A DNA stretch of 64,000 nucleotides from J054 sp965223095 (GTDB lineage Bacteria > Pseudomonadota > Gammaproteobacteria > Steroidobacterales > GCA-2729495). The notes under the pieces were generated by a model. The model did not search any database, was not told the DNA's origin, and saw only the letters and a program-made list of their open reading frames with translations. Below are positions 26,697-36,161 of this stretch, one piece after another (positions within the stretch are counted from its first letter, which is position 1; every line of letters begins with the position of its first letter). The position numbers and the translations under genes are program-made. Location of the stretch: positions 1,736,001-1,800,000 of the forward strand of contig OZ244979.1 in the NCBI GenBank assembly GCA_965223095.1, written 5' to 3'.

Positions 26697-27099
26697 GACA
26701 GTCAGACAGTGACTCAGAAAACCCCGCCTCGTGCGGGGTTTTTTTGTGCCTGACGTAACGAAACAGACTAGAGATCAACGCGGTACCCGTCGGCGGGGGC
26801 ATTGCTTTTTACCTCGGCCAGCTTTCCGCCTTGAATACTCACACGCTGTCCATCTTTGGCCGGTAGTGAATCAGCAAACCTCATCGCTAGCGCGGAGATG
26901 CAGGCACAAAAGACTCCACAAACGCGGATCGAGTTAACAAAGGGCCGGTAGCAGTTTCGCGTCGCCAACAAAAAATAGCATCTAGATCAATACTTTAGGG
27001 GCATAGTGGTAAGCTCCACGCTGAAAACCTGCTGCGGCCGGGATAAAATATCGCCTTACCCTTCCCGAACATCTTCGTGATCAAGCGAAAAGGATAAGT
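26697..27099. other. Intergenic region, 403 bp
   Basis: Starts with the terminator at 26717-26745. The rest to the TetR gene has no supported gene. A short minus-strand frame around 26768-26870 (KDGQRVSIQGGKLAEVKS) faintly recalls the start of an amidohydrolase, but it is too short to call. Confidence 0.35.
26717..26745 (+). terminator. Rho-independent terminator of the PEP-CTERM gene
   Basis: AAAACCCCGC-CTCGT-GCGGGGTTTT followed by more T residues, 20 bp after the stop. The A-run before the stem would also allow termination on the other strand. Confidence 0.93.
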
Positions 27100-27756
27100 A
27101 TGGCCAGTACCGCCTCAGTTGCGGATAATTCTCCGCGCGATCCTGTGCGGCGCAATCGTTTGGCCACCGAGCGGGCGCTCATGACGGCGTTTGAGGAGGT
27201 GATGCTGCGCGATGGTGTGCAGGGCTTGGGCGTGAATGCCGTCGCGAAGCAAGCCGGTGTCAATAAGGCGCTGATTTACCGTTACTTTGGCGACTTGCCG
27301 GGCTTGGCTCGAGAATGGACCAAGGTCAGCGACTTCTGGCCCACGGTGGATGAGTTAACCGGTCCAGACAAAGCGGCATTCGAGTCCCTGAATATCCGCG
27401 AGCGTGTTCGCCATGTCCTGAGCAACTATGTCGATTGCCTGCGCCGGCGGCCGCATACCATTGAAATGCTGGCGGCGGAAATGTTGCAGCCGAGCCCAGT
27501 GACGCAAGCCTTGGCCGAGGGTATGGCTGACCTAGCCGGCCGCGTGGATCGTTATTTCCAATTGAGCGATGGCGATACGCGGTTGTTTACCAAGGTTTGG
27601 GAAATGACCATCGTGGTGCATGCGGTGACGGGTTTTGCCGCCATACGCCAGCGTAGCAACCCGAACCTGCTGGGCCTAGATCTGGCTCAGGAAAAATCTT
27701 GGGACTATCTTCGCGATGTGCTGAACCAGATGGCGGCGGCTTATCTGGCCGAGTGA
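27100..27756 (+). CDS. TetR-family transcriptional regulator
   Basis: 218 residues. HTH: ATERALMTAFEEVMLRDGVQGLGVNAVAKQAGVNKALIYRYFGDLPGLAREW, with the ALIYRYFG turn typical for TetR. The ligand-binding half contains RRRPHTIEMLAAEMLQPSPVTQALAEGMADL. It stands alone with no divergent partner, so its targets are not evident from context. Confidence 0.88.
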   Translation: MASTASVADNSPRDPVRRNRLATERALMTAFEEVMLRDGVQGLGVNAVAKQAGVNKALIYRYFGDLPGLAREWTKVSDFWPTVDELTGPDKAAFESLNIRERVRHVLSNYVDCLRRRPHTIEMLAAEMLQPSPVTQALAEGMADLAGRVDRYFQLSDGDTRLFTKVWEMTIVVHAVTGFAAIRQRSNPNLLGLDLAQEKSWDYLRDVLNQMAAAYLAE

Positions 27757-27930
27757 ATTCCTGGTATCGGCTTATGTCTATCCCAGGGTAGCACCGGATG
27801 AAGGCGAGCATAGATGCCCGTCCCCAGCGCGTGCAAGATCGGTTCTGTGCCATCCGAAAATGCGCTGTTGCTGCCGCCGGTAGATTTAGCTGGGCATCTG
27901 GCTAAGCGCGGGCGTCCGTTTCAATGGCGT

Positions 27931-28329
27931 TCACGTCGGCTGTGTCACTAGGCTATTGGGCACCGGATCCCATTTTTGCGCCGAATCAATCCAAACGGCC
28001 CGCTCCGGCTTAAACAAACCAGGGTCATCTAGGGATCCAGCGCAGACGTAGCGATTTTCCTGATAGCCATCGTTTTTGGTCATCACCGGCGAAGCGCATT
28101 GCGCACAAACACCGCGGCTCACGATATTCCCGCTGTCGGCGGGTTTCTGCGTGTATTTCAGGCTGCCTGTGATGGTGAAATGTTCGGCAGGAAAAATCAT
28201 GAGCGATGCGTGCCCGCATCCGGTGGCTTGCTGGCAATCACGGCAGTAGCAGTGGAATGAAAAGACGGGCTCGCTGTTGGCTTGGTAGCGCACCGCGCCG
28301 CAAGCACAGCCGCCGGTGAAATCGGGCAT
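27931..28329 (-). CDS. GFA/Mss4-like zinc protein (CENP-V-GFA domain)
   Basis: 132 residues. Zinc ligands of the GFA family: GGCACGAVRY, FHCYCRDCQQATG, and GVCAQCASPVM. The order CxC, CxxC, CxxC fits glutathione-dependent formaldehyde-activating-like proteins, many of which lack that activity. Probably a small zinc-binding protein. It follows the DUF1840 gene by 12 bp and is likely transcribed with it. Confidence 0.9.
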   Translation of the reverse strand: MPDFTGGCACGAVRYQANSEPVFSFHCYCRDCQQATGCGHASLMIFPAEHFTITGSLKYTQKPADSGNIVSRGVCAQCASPVMTKNDGYQENRYVCAGSLDDPGLFKPERAVWIDSAQKWDPVPNSLVTQPT

Positions 28330-28341
28330 GACAAGCTCCTA

Positions 28342-28662
28342 CTAGTTACCCCAGATGACGTCTTCGTTGCTCTCGATGGCAGCTTCTAACAGTTGTATGA
28401 GAGGGTAGGCGCGTTGTGCCAGTGTGACAATAGGTTCTGGCGCATCATGCTCCTCGTCATGGCCATCGTTACTTTCCGTGGCCGATTCATCCCCTTGTAT
28501 AGCCACCGCCGCGCGCAATTTCTCCAGGGCTTCGGGCAGGTCTGCAGCTTTAATGGCGCTGGGGATACTTCCGGTATGGCCCATGAGTTTGATGAGTTTC
28601 GCCGCGACGTCGCCAAACATGGTGATATCAGCGTGCGCGTCGGTGTGGAAGGTTACTAGCAT
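28342..28662 (-). CDS. DUF1840 family protein
   Basis: 106 residues. MLVTFHTDAHADITMFGDVAAKLIKLMGHTG is the characteristic opening of DUF1840, followed by IPSAIKAADLPEALEKLRAAV, an acidic linker, and VTLAQRAYPLIQLLEAAIESNEDVIWG. Soluble, cytoplasmic, unknown function; common in gamma- and betaproteobacteria. First gene of a pair with the GFA protein. Confidence 0.88.
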   Translation of the reverse strand: MLVTFHTDAHADITMFGDVAAKLIKLMGHTGSIPSAIKAADLPEALEKLRAAVAIQGDESATESNDGHDEEHDAPEPIVTLAQRAYPLIQLLEAAIESNEDVIWGN

Positions 28663-28916
28663 CGTACTTACCTGAGCTTCTGGCTTGGATCGATACCGCG
28701 CGGCTTCAGCTTAGCCTTAGCTGCGGCGCCCGGTGCATAAGTCTAAAGCAAAAAATTCAAAAACCTCGACCATGGCCATTGCCACGCAACAGGGGTCGTG
28801 TATTCGGCCGCCCTGGTGTCATCCAATACTGCCTAAAATTTTTCTGCGCGGTTTTCGTTTGGCGGGTCAACAAAAACGATGGGAAATTTCCTCGTCAATC
28901 GTAAACTGGTGAGGTC

Positions 28917-31900
28917 TTAGCGCGCGACCAGTTCCAGGCGTATTTGAAATGTTTCACCATCCCGTTTGCCGCTGGCGGTTACCTGATCACCCGGCGCGAA
29001 GCTCTTGAGGGTTTCGGAGAAGTTGCCGAGATCGGCAATCTTCTTGTCATCGATGGCCGTGATGATATCGCCCGCAAGGATACCGGCCTTTGCGGCGGGA
29101 GAATCGGGCACTACGGATTCTACCCGCACACCCTCGCCTTGATAGGCGAAATCGGGCACGGTGCCAAAAGACACGCGCCGTCGATTGCCCGCGGCGGATT
29201 CCCGTGTCTGCGTGGCGGTACTGGATGACACGCCCTTGCCGCTGAAGGTGAGGGGCTCGGCTCGTTCGCTAAGATAGACAGCAGCTTCCTTAACCACGGC
29301 CGCGACACGCATCATGCCCGGAACATCAACTTTGTCGGCCGTATCGCCCGGCCGGTGGTAGTCCAAGTGCGCGCCGGTGAAGATTTGTACTGCCGGAATG
29401 CCTGCGTTAATGAAGCTTTGCTGATCGGATGACTGCGAAGCACCGGGCACATTGCGAGTGGGAATGCCTGTGGTAAAGCCGACGCCGCGGAAAATGTGCG
29501 GCCACTCACTGGCGGATTCGGTGGCAAGAATTGCTACTGGCTGATCACCCAGTCGTCCGACGGTATCCATATTGATGACGCTGGTAATCCCGTCAAGGCT
29601 CACGGGCCGTGGTTGTTCAACAAAGTGTTGTGAACCTAAGAGGCCCGCTTCTTCAGCCGTCAGGGCAGCGAAGATGATGGATCTGGGCGGTGGTGCGCCA
29701 TTGGCAAAGTTCCTGGCGAGTTCTATCAACACGGCTACGCCACTGGCATTGTCGTCGGCGCCGGCATACAAGGCGCCGGGTTTCGATGCGGCGCGTTGAT
29801 CAGGCCAGCCGTAGCCAAGATGGTCGTAGTGGGCGGTAATCAAGACCGCTTGTCCTTCAAAGCGCGGGTCGTTGCCGGGCAGGTAACCGATCACGTTATG
29901 CACTTCATGGGGTCCACCCGAGGGGCCGACATTGACGGTGAAACTCTGCAAGTATTGTTCTTTTGTACTGGCAGGTTTTAGTCCGATGTCGGCGAATTGT
30001 TCGGCAATGTATTGCGCTGCTTGTTCCAGGCCCTCGGTGCCCAGCCCCCGGCCCTCCCGCTCTTCGGCCGCAAGCCAATCCACGGTGGCTTTTAAGCGCT
30101 CCCGTGAAAACAGCGGTGGCATTTGCGCCAAGGCCGGCCGCTTCGGCAGCGGGGCGGACGAGATTGCAGCTTGAGCTTGACTGGGCGGGCGCAGGTCTAA
30201 ACGTAGTGGCGAGTCTGTTGCTGCCCACTCGCCCTTGACAAAGTTCGTGGGTTCATCGCCGGCAAAGGCCAAATAGGAGTACTTTCCGTAGTGCGGTAAT
30301 TTGCCGGCCATGCCTTTGAAGGCTTGCAGCGGATGCACGGTAATCCAACCTACGGCTTTGCTATCGTGGCCAGGGTGACGCGTGGTGACAACGGTTGAAT
30401 TGTTCAAAAAGGCGACCTGGCCACCGGGTAAGTCTATGCCGTCTTTCTTGATGCTAACCTCGGCCAAGGCATCCTGGCTAAAAAGCTGTCTGGCAATTCG
30501 GTTTTCGGCACCTAACAGCCAAACGGCACGGTCTTCGGGCAGCGTGTCAATGTCGTCATCCATCACTACTTCAAGGGATTGCTCCGGGTTTTCCCAGGCT
30601 GTTACCAACTCGCGATAAGCAGCTTGAGTTTGCTTGTCGGCGGCAGATGGCAACACAGCCGTTAAGGACGCTTCGCCGAAGATTTGCCCAATGGAGGGCG
30701 CGGTTTCGCGGGCGTCTAAGAGTCGGAACAAGTCAAATTCGGGATCGACGCTAAGCAGTAGCGGTTCGCTTTGGGTTTCAATCTCAAAACGCGTGCTCGT
30801 TCCTTCTGTCTTGATGATTTCTGTGACTAAACCGTCTTGTGTCGTGACGGCGATGGGGACTTGCAAGGCAAAAGTCGCTTGCGCTTGGGTTTGGAGTAGG
30901 TCACCGCTGAGCAGATAAGTTTGCCCTTGCCGGCTCACGCGGACATCCGCCAGGGCCAAGTTAGCGGCGCCGGTCAGTTGCACCCACTCTCGAAAGAAGC
31001 GACTCAGGTCTGCGCCGCTGGCGGCTTCGAACTCGGCTTGCACATCGGCAAAGCTGGCTTTTTTGCCACGATACTGCCGGTAAAAACTCTGCAAGGCTTG
31101 GCGGAAGGTATCGTCGCCAAGCCTGCGTCTTAGCGCATGAAATCCCATCAGCGTCTTGCCGTAGCCGATGGCCTCGGTGGCCGCACTGTGCCGGGAGCGA
31201 AACTGGCTGAGGGGAAAGTCTTTGCTGGCGCTCACGAAATCCCGGTACTTCTTTAGCGTGTCGCGTCGGTATTCAGCGCCCTGGCCTTGCTGTTCTTTAA
31301 TCAGGTGATCGGCCATGTAGGCGGTTAAGCCCTCGGCCCAGTTGCCGGTATCGTAGTCGACAAAAACGGAATTGCCCCACCAGTTGTGCAAAATCTCATG
31401 GGGATAGGACGACGTTAATATGAACGGGAACCGAATGATCTGCGGGCCAAGCAGCGTGAACGAAGGCATGCCGTAGCCTGTTTCCCAAAAGTTTTCAACC
31501 AATGCGAACTTGGCGTAGGGGTAGGGGCCAATCAGGCCGCGATACATTTCGATGTAGCGAGCGGTGGCCTCGAGATATTTGTTACTGAGTCCCCTGTCGG
31601 GTTCGCGTAGATAGACTTCGGCCATAGCCGCGCCCGCCGAATCCGCGATGCGCTGCAGTGGACCACCCACCAGATAGATTTCGTCAACAGGCCCCGCGGA
31701 GTCCCAGCGTGCCCTGCCGGCATCATTGGATGTGCCGTTGCCCTGGCTGATCAAATGCCACCCGGCCGGCACATTCGTTTGCAGTTTGAAACTCAGCAAT
31801 TGCGGGCCGAGATACGGATACCACAAAGTGCTGCCGGCTAAGTAAATGCCATCCTTGCCAAGGATGCCTGGCGTTTCGCGAAACCCCCGGGTGTATTCTT

Positions 31901-32345
31901 CGCCTTGGGTCTCCAGCGGTGTATTGATCTCGCCTGCGTAACGCAGGGTGAGTTGCGCAGTGTCATTGGAAAGCGTGGCGCGATAGCGATGAATGCCGGC
32001 CCGCTGGGCCAGTTGAATGCTCGAGCCATTGATACCTTGAAAACCAGCGGTGCCGGCTTCGTCCAGGCGTTCGATGGGCGCCGAAGAATTTTCAATGACG
32101 AGATTGGCGCTGAGCAGAAATTCGATGGGTTCACCGGCGCGGTCCTCGGGTACTTCCATTTGCAGTTCGACCTGGAGCAGATGGCTGGCAGGGTTCACCG
32201 CGACCGCGAGATCGTAATGAGCCAGCCCCGCCGTTAGGCCGGTGGTCGCGCTAAAGATCAGTCCACAGAAATAGAGCAGCTGTTGTTTAATCTGCTTGGC
32301 GCCGGAAAAAAATCGTTCGTTTGATAGTCTCGTTGTCGCGGCCAA
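28917..32345 (-). CDS. M1-type aminopeptidase / M28 peptidase / PDZ fusion
   Basis: 1142 residues. An exported leader (LLYFCGLIFSATTGLTAGLA) is followed by an M1-like domain with YPHEILHNWWG (His316, Glu317, His320) and the third ligand in NWAEGLTAYMADHL (Glu338). About residues 740-1020 form an M28 domain: AHYDHLGYG (His839), AGADDNASGV (Asp864), LTAEEAGLLG (Glu898/899), INMDTVG (Asp927) and LDYHRPGDT (His997). A PDZ domain (about 1065-1142, GVRVESVVPDSPAAKAGILAGD) closes it. The start is a TTG with GGAGG six bases upstream, inside the last 59 bases of the ChaN gene, suggesting coupling. It probably digests peptides in the periplasm. Confidence 0.87.
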   Translation of the reverse strand: MAATTRLSNERFFSGAKQIKQQLLYFCGLIFSATTGLTAGLAHYDLAVAVNPASHLLQVELQMEVPEDRAGEPIEFLLSANLVIENSSAPIERLDEAGTAGFQGINGSSIQLAQRAGIHRYRATLSNDTAQLTLRYAGEINTPLETQGEEYTRGFRETPGILGKDGIYLAGSTLWYPYLGPQLLSFKLQTNVPAGWHLISQGNGTSNDAGRARWDSAGPVDEIYLVGGPLQRIADSAGAAMAEVYLREPDRGLSNKYLEATARYIEMYRGLIGPYPYAKFALVENFWETGYGMPSFTLLGPQIIRFPFILTSSYPHEILHNWWGNSVFVDYDTGNWAEGLTAYMADHLIKEQQGQGAEYRRDTLKKYRDFVSASKDFPLSQFRSRHSAATEAIGYGKTLMGFHALRRRLGDDTFRQALQSFYRQYRGKKASFADVQAEFEAASGADLSRFFREWVQLTGAANLALADVRVSRQGQTYLLSGDLLQTQAQATFALQVPIAVTTQDGLVTEIIKTEGTSTRFEIETQSEPLLLSVDPEFDLFRLLDARETAPSIGQIFGEASLTAVLPSAADKQTQAAYRELVTAWENPEQSLEVVMDDDIDTLPEDRAVWLLGAENRIARQLFSQDALAEVSIKKDGIDLPGGQVAFLNNSTVVTTRHPGHDSKAVGWITVHPLQAFKGMAGKLPHYGKYSYLAFAGDEPTNFVKGEWAATDSPLRLDLRPPSQAQAAISSAPLPKRPALAQMPPLFSRERLKATVDWLAAEEREGRGLGTEGLEQAAQYIAEQFADIGLKPASTKEQYLQSFTVNVGPSGGPHEVHNVIGYLPGNDPRFEGQAVLITAHYDHLGYGWPDQRAASKPGALYAGADDNASGVAVLIELARNFANGAPPPRSIIFAALTAEEAGLLGSQHFVEQPRPVSLDGITSVINMDTVGRLGDQPVAILATESASEWPHIFRGVGFTTGIPTRNVPGASQSSDQQSFINAGIPAVQIFTGAHLDYHRPGDTADKVDVPGMMRVAAVVKEAAVYLSERAEPLTFSGKGVSSSTATQTRESAAGNRRRVSFGTVPDFAYQGEGVRVESVVPDSPAAKAGILAGDIITAIDDKKIADLGNFSETLKSFAPGDQVTASGKRDGETFQIRLELVAR

Positions 32346-33531
32346 TGGTCACCTCCGCTCTGTCACCCCAGTTATAGTTCGCCATGGCTTTTCGCAGGGT
32401 TGCCAAGGATTCAACTTTTGCTTCGCCGATGCTAATGAGCAAATCACCCACTCGAAAATCGTACTCCGCCGCGATGGAATCCTTGCTCACTTGAATAATC
32501 TTGTTGGGATGTTTGCCGATGCGCCCCGATAAGGATACGCCTAGGGACGGGTATAAGGGCGGCATCGCGGCGGGCAGTCCCCAGACGTAGTTGGCGTAGG
32601 AAGCCCGGACTTCTTTAATGGTCTCACCGCTCGGTGAAATCATTTGCACCGGCACCACCGAGGCAATATTGCCGTCATAAACGTCGCGAATTTGTCGCTC
32701 AGAACCCAGTCCGTAAGTCACATGCCCCGCGCCGATCAGTACGACAATAATGGCCTGGGGTCCGGCTGCTTGCACCGCTTGGGCGGCGTTCCAGCCCATT
32801 ACCGCGTCCCAGGTTGCTTGGGCGCGCAGCATCCCTTCCCATTGCTCGTCGCTGATATTGGCATGCAAAGCATCGTCATCTTCAAAGGATGCTTTGAACA
32901 ATCGGCGATGTTCGTCGCTGCTAGTATCCACCCGCATGGGCACATGGCGACGTTCCTCCTCGGTGAGGCCATCAAATCCTTGCGTACGTACCGCGGTGAC
33001 CACATGGCGCGGGGCATTGACCCCCACCATGCGCAGACGATGGTCGCGGGCATAGCGAAAAATGTCCGCATAATATTCCCAGCGATAACCCCAACTGCCA
33101 AACCAATCGGCGGCTTCTAAAAAATCAGCTTCGCGCAACTCGCCACTGCTCCAGCGGTCTAACTCGGGCTGCCGGCTGTAAGGAAACATTTCAAGACCGA
33201 TCAGAACCTCGCGCCCGGCGTCGCGCAGCGCGCGAATCAACTGATACTGCGCACGATGAAAATCCATGTCCGTGTGATTTTCACCGAAGAACACAATGCC
33301 GGTATCGGCTAACTGTTCTGCCAGTTCCGCTACGCTTAACAGTTCGTTGTTGCCCGTATCTGTAATGGCATCCTGCACGACGGGAACACTTCGATCCCGC
33401 CGACTTGGATCGCCGATTTCTAGTTGTGTGAGTTCCGCCTCGGCTTGGGCAACTGTTAACGCTAGTGCGAAGGCAACAAAACTTGCGATCAGCAGGCAGC
33501 GCTTTCTTAAAGCCGCAAATGGAGGAATCAT
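32287..33531 (-). CDS. ChaN-family (putative heme-binding) protein with C-terminal PDZ domain
   Basis: 414 residues from the ATG at 33531; a TTG 54 bp upstream is less likely as it would push the signal peptide inward. Leader FAALRKRCLLIASFVAFALALTVAQAEA. ChaN marks: GIVFFGENHTDMDFHRAQYQLIRAL, VLIGLEMFPYSRQPELDRW, YYADIFRYARDHRLRMVGVNAPR, and IIVVLIGAGHVTYGLG. The PDZ-like end reads SKDSIAAEYDFRVGDLLISIGEAKVESLATLRKAM. The family (DUF399) has been linked to heme iron uptake. It overlaps the M1-M28-PDZ peptidase gene, so both are made together. The shared PDZ design suggests a common role in handling periplasmic proteins or hemoproteins. Confidence 0.86.
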   Translation of the reverse strand: MIPPFAALRKRCLLIASFVAFALALTVAQAEAELTQLEIGDPSRRDRSVPVVQDAITDTGNNELLSVAELAEQLADTGIVFFGENHTDMDFHRAQYQLIRALRDAGREVLIGLEMFPYSRQPELDRWSSGELREADFLEAADWFGSWGYRWEYYADIFRYARDHRLRMVGVNAPRHVVTAVRTQGFDGLTEEERRHVPMRVDTSSDEHRRLFKASFEDDDALHANISDEQWEGMLRAQATWDAVMGWNAAQAVQAAGPQAIIVVLIGAGHVTYGLGSERQIRDVYDGNIASVVPVQMISPSGETIKEVRASYANYVWGLPAAMPPLYPSLGVSLSGRIGKHPNKIIQVSKDSIAAEYDFRVGDLLISIGEAKVESLATLRKAMANYNWGDRAEVTIGRDNETIKRTIFFRRQAD

Positions 33532-33765
33532 TATTCTAGGTCCGTGGTTTTTCTGTGCGTCCAAGGAACTCAGTCGGTTCAGCAATTGAGTACGTTAGCA
33601 AACCAATTTCATGCCGACAATCAATGAGTCCGGGCGGGCAGCGATTCGCGGCAATGCGGCCAGCGGGCGTTCAGAGGCGATTCTTCGCCATGGCGACAAG
33701 TCTTCGGCGCGACGCGACGGACCGCCGATGGCGTCGTTTCGCGCGGAAAGCTTTGCGCCCGTGGT

Positions 33766-34476
33766 CTATGAACGGTGCCGGATATTCTTGGGTGCGAATC
33801 TCCACAGAGTTGCCGCAAAGCCCGCTTGTAGGACAACCTCGCCAAGGTTGCCGAGCGTCGGTCCCAGGGTGGCCTGGGGTGCTCCAGCGGCGAGCAACAT
33901 AAACGTCGCCGCGGCCAATAGCCAACGCCAAGCTTTGGCGCGCCACAAGGCAAAGCCGACGATTAGGCAGACGATACAGGTGACAATGGACGGAATGGGC
34001 GGCCCATGACCTGCCAGTGAAACCTGATCTGGATAACAAAACTGCGGTGGTGGAGCGCTGCTGGTATAGCGAAGCGTGTCACCCAGACAGGCGGGTTGCA
34101 ATTCAAGGCCGCCCAGCAGGTCGACATAGATTCCATAACCGGACATGCTCAGCACTAGCATCCAAAGTGCGGCGTAAAGCAGCTTGTTCTCTGTCCAGGC
34201 TAAACCGGCGGCTTTGGCAATGAGCCATGCGACTAGCATCAGAAACGGCGTAAAGGCCGCGTGCATGGCGAAGCGCGGGTAGCTGAGCGTCTCTAGGAAG
34301 TCACCCGCGCCGATTCGTGCGCCAAAGGCAATCATTGCATTGTCAAAAACCAATGCAAGGCCAACAAAGGTCACAAAAATTGCGCCGGGTACGTAACCGC
34401 GGCCCAGTAAGCGAATTAGGCTGATTGCAATGGCGAGATGGGCCAGTGAGTAGCCGAGAAAAATAAGACTGAACAT
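33766..34476 (-). CDS. Polytopic membrane protein of unknown function
   Basis: 236 residues with about six to seven hydrophobic segments, including LAIAISLIRLL, AIFVTFVGLALVFDNAMIAFGA, HAAFTPFLMLVAWLIAKAAGLAW, LLYAALWMLVLSMSGYGIYVDLLGG, SIVTCIVCLIVGFALW and WLLAAATFMLLAAGAP. No motif I recognise. Two Cys in the loop between (LQPACLGD, PPQFCYPD) could form a disulfide. Located upstream of the ChaN/peptidase pair in the same direction with a 234-bp gap, so co-transcription is uncertain. Confidence 0.7.
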   Translation of the reverse strand: MFSLIFLGYSLAHLAIAISLIRLLGRGYVPGAIFVTFVGLALVFDNAMIAFGARIGAGDFLETLSYPRFAMHAAFTPFLMLVAWLIAKAAGLAWTENKLLYAALWMLVLSMSGYGIYVDLLGGLELQPACLGDTLRYTSSAPPPQFCYPDQVSLAGHGPPIPSIVTCIVCLIVGFALWRAKAWRWLLAAATFMLLAAGAPQATLGPTLGNLGEVVLQAGFAATLWRFAPKNIRHRS

Positions 34477-34706
34477 TAGACCTCAGGTTTATTTTAGGCG
34501 CGATTTCTGCCAGCGACCGCGCATTATTAATTGAGGTCGTTGGGATTTTTCGTGGCGCAGGCCATACGCTAACATCTGCGTAAGGGCTTTGCCATTGCAG
34601 CCATTGTCCTGCTTGATCTACTAGCCGCGTAAACCCGAGTTTGTAGCCGCTAGCGAGCGGATCCCACTTGCTTACGGGTGGGTAACACGCGCCTGATAAC
34701 AAGTTC

Positions 34707-35936
34707 TTAAGGATCTGCAGCCAAGCTATAAATGCGGCCGCTGCCGTAATCGAGTATCAGCAGTTCGCCGGCCGCGGTTTGTGCGAATGAAGCGATATTC
34801 AGTGATGTATCCAGTATTTCTTCAGCAAGGCCGCCACCGCTAGCCGGTCCGGAATAGCGGAATAGTCTGCCGCTCACGAAATCGCCGTACACATAGTCAC
34901 CGTCAAGGCCGGCAATTTCGCTGCCGCGATAAACGTAGCCGCCGGTAATGGACTGCCCGAGGCTGCGGCCATATTCCGCGACCGGATCGACTAGATTGAG
35001 GGTGGGGCAGTTGTCGTTCGGGTACAGCGTCGGATTGCAGTGCGCACCCTCGCGATCGCGCCAGCCATAGTTGTTGCCGGCGGAAACAACGTCCACTTCT
35101 TCCCAGGCGCCTTGTCCGACATCACCGGCCCACAGTAAGCCGCTTTGCTCATCGAAGCTCCAGCGCCAAGGATTGCGCAGGCCCCAAGCGAAGATCTCGG
35201 GACAGTCGGCACCGCCCACACCTTGTGCGCATAGGGCGTTGCCAGAGAAGGGATTCCCGGCGGGAATCGCGTAGGGCTGGGCTGCCGAGTTCACATCAAT
35301 GCGCAGCATGGCACCGAGCAGGTTCTGTGTGTTTTGCGCGTTGTCGCCCGGATCATTGCCGCCGCCACCGTCGCCCAAACCCCAGTACAAAAAGCCGTCT
35401 GGACCGAAGGCCAAGTTGCCGCCGTTGTGGTTGGTGGCGGGTTGCGCCACTGTGATTAGTATCTCCTCTGTGTCGGCGTCTAGGGTCTGGCCACCATCGG
35501 TGCTACTGACTCGGCTGAGTACTGATGCACCATCATCGCGCGTATACGATAGATAAGCTTGCCGGTCGACGGCGTAACTTGGTGAAAACGCCAGGCCCAG
35601 AAAGCCGCGTTCACCCGCGCCGCTATTGACGCGGTCGGTGATGTCGAGTACCGGGCTGATAGCGTCGGCAAGAACGTCGTCGGCGAAGGCGTGGACTCGT
35701 CCGGCTCGTTCCACGACGTACCATCGGTCATCACCAGGTGCTTGCATCAATGCGACGGGCTGCGCAAAAGCGGGTAAGTTGCTGTACGCCAAGTCGGTTG
35801 TAACGGAGACATCTGCGGGTGGCGGCGGCAGCTGCAATTTTCCATCATCGCCACTACCCGATCCGCCGCCACATGCCGAGAGTAACCAGGCGATGATGGC
35901 CAGTTTTGCTAGGTTAAGGTCGCGACGCTGATGCAT
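34707..35936 (-). CDS. PQQ-dependent glucose/sorbosone dehydrogenase-type lipoprotein
   Basis: 409 residues. Lipobox LLSAC near residue 22, then a Gly/Ser linker. Beta-propeller marks of the sGDH/YliI family: AFAQPVALMQAPGDDRWYVVERAGRVHAF, GERGFLGLAFSPSY, NHNGGNLAFGPDGFLYWGLGDGGGGNDP, EIFAWGLRNPWRWSFD, GDVGQGAWEEVDVV, GGYVYRGSEI. The His in NHNGG and the RNPWR segment match the catalytic His and PQQ contact region. It oxidises an aldose, using PQQ from the environment or from another locus; no pqq genes are here. Confidence 0.9.
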   Translation of the reverse strand: MHQRRDLNLAKLAIIAWLLSACGGGSGSGDDGKLQLPPPPADVSVTTDLAYSNLPAFAQPVALMQAPGDDRWYVVERAGRVHAFADDVLADAISPVLDITDRVNSGAGERGFLGLAFSPSYAVDRQAYLSYTRDDGASVLSRVSSTDGGQTLDADTEEILITVAQPATNHNGGNLAFGPDGFLYWGLGDGGGGNDPGDNAQNTQNLLGAMLRIDVNSAAQPYAIPAGNPFSGNALCAQGVGGADCPEIFAWGLRNPWRWSFDEQSGLLWAGDVGQGAWEEVDVVSAGNNYGWRDREGAHCNPTLYPNDNCPTLNLVDPVAEYGRSLGQSITGGYVYRGSEIAGLDGDYVYGDFVSGRLFRYSGPASGGGLAEEILDTSLNIASFAQTAAGELLILDYGSGRIYSLAADP

Positions 35937-36161
35937 GCTGCGCTCCGTTCAGAAGTAATGTGATTCCGGCTACGCATCTTAATCCTAACGATCCGCTGCG
36001 GAGCGTACTGTTGAAATAATCTCGACTAGTTCTTTGATGAACGGCCTACAGCGGCTATGGTTTTATCCATGGTCTCATCGGTAGTACACGCTGCTGTTGT
36101 TTGCCGACGAAGAACGCCGAGCATTACCCGTTGTGGTCACACGGTCCCATCCGAGGGCATA

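Noticed and set aside
26768..26971. Minus-strand frame with an amidohydrolase-like beginning
   Set aside because: Only a short stretch (KDGQRVSIQGGKLAEVKS) is suggestive; no metal site follows and it stops after about 30 such residues.
34343..34702. 119-codon minus-strand frame partly in the gap before the GSDH-like gene
   Set aside because: Overlaps the membrane protein start, has no signal or motif, and no ribosome site was found.
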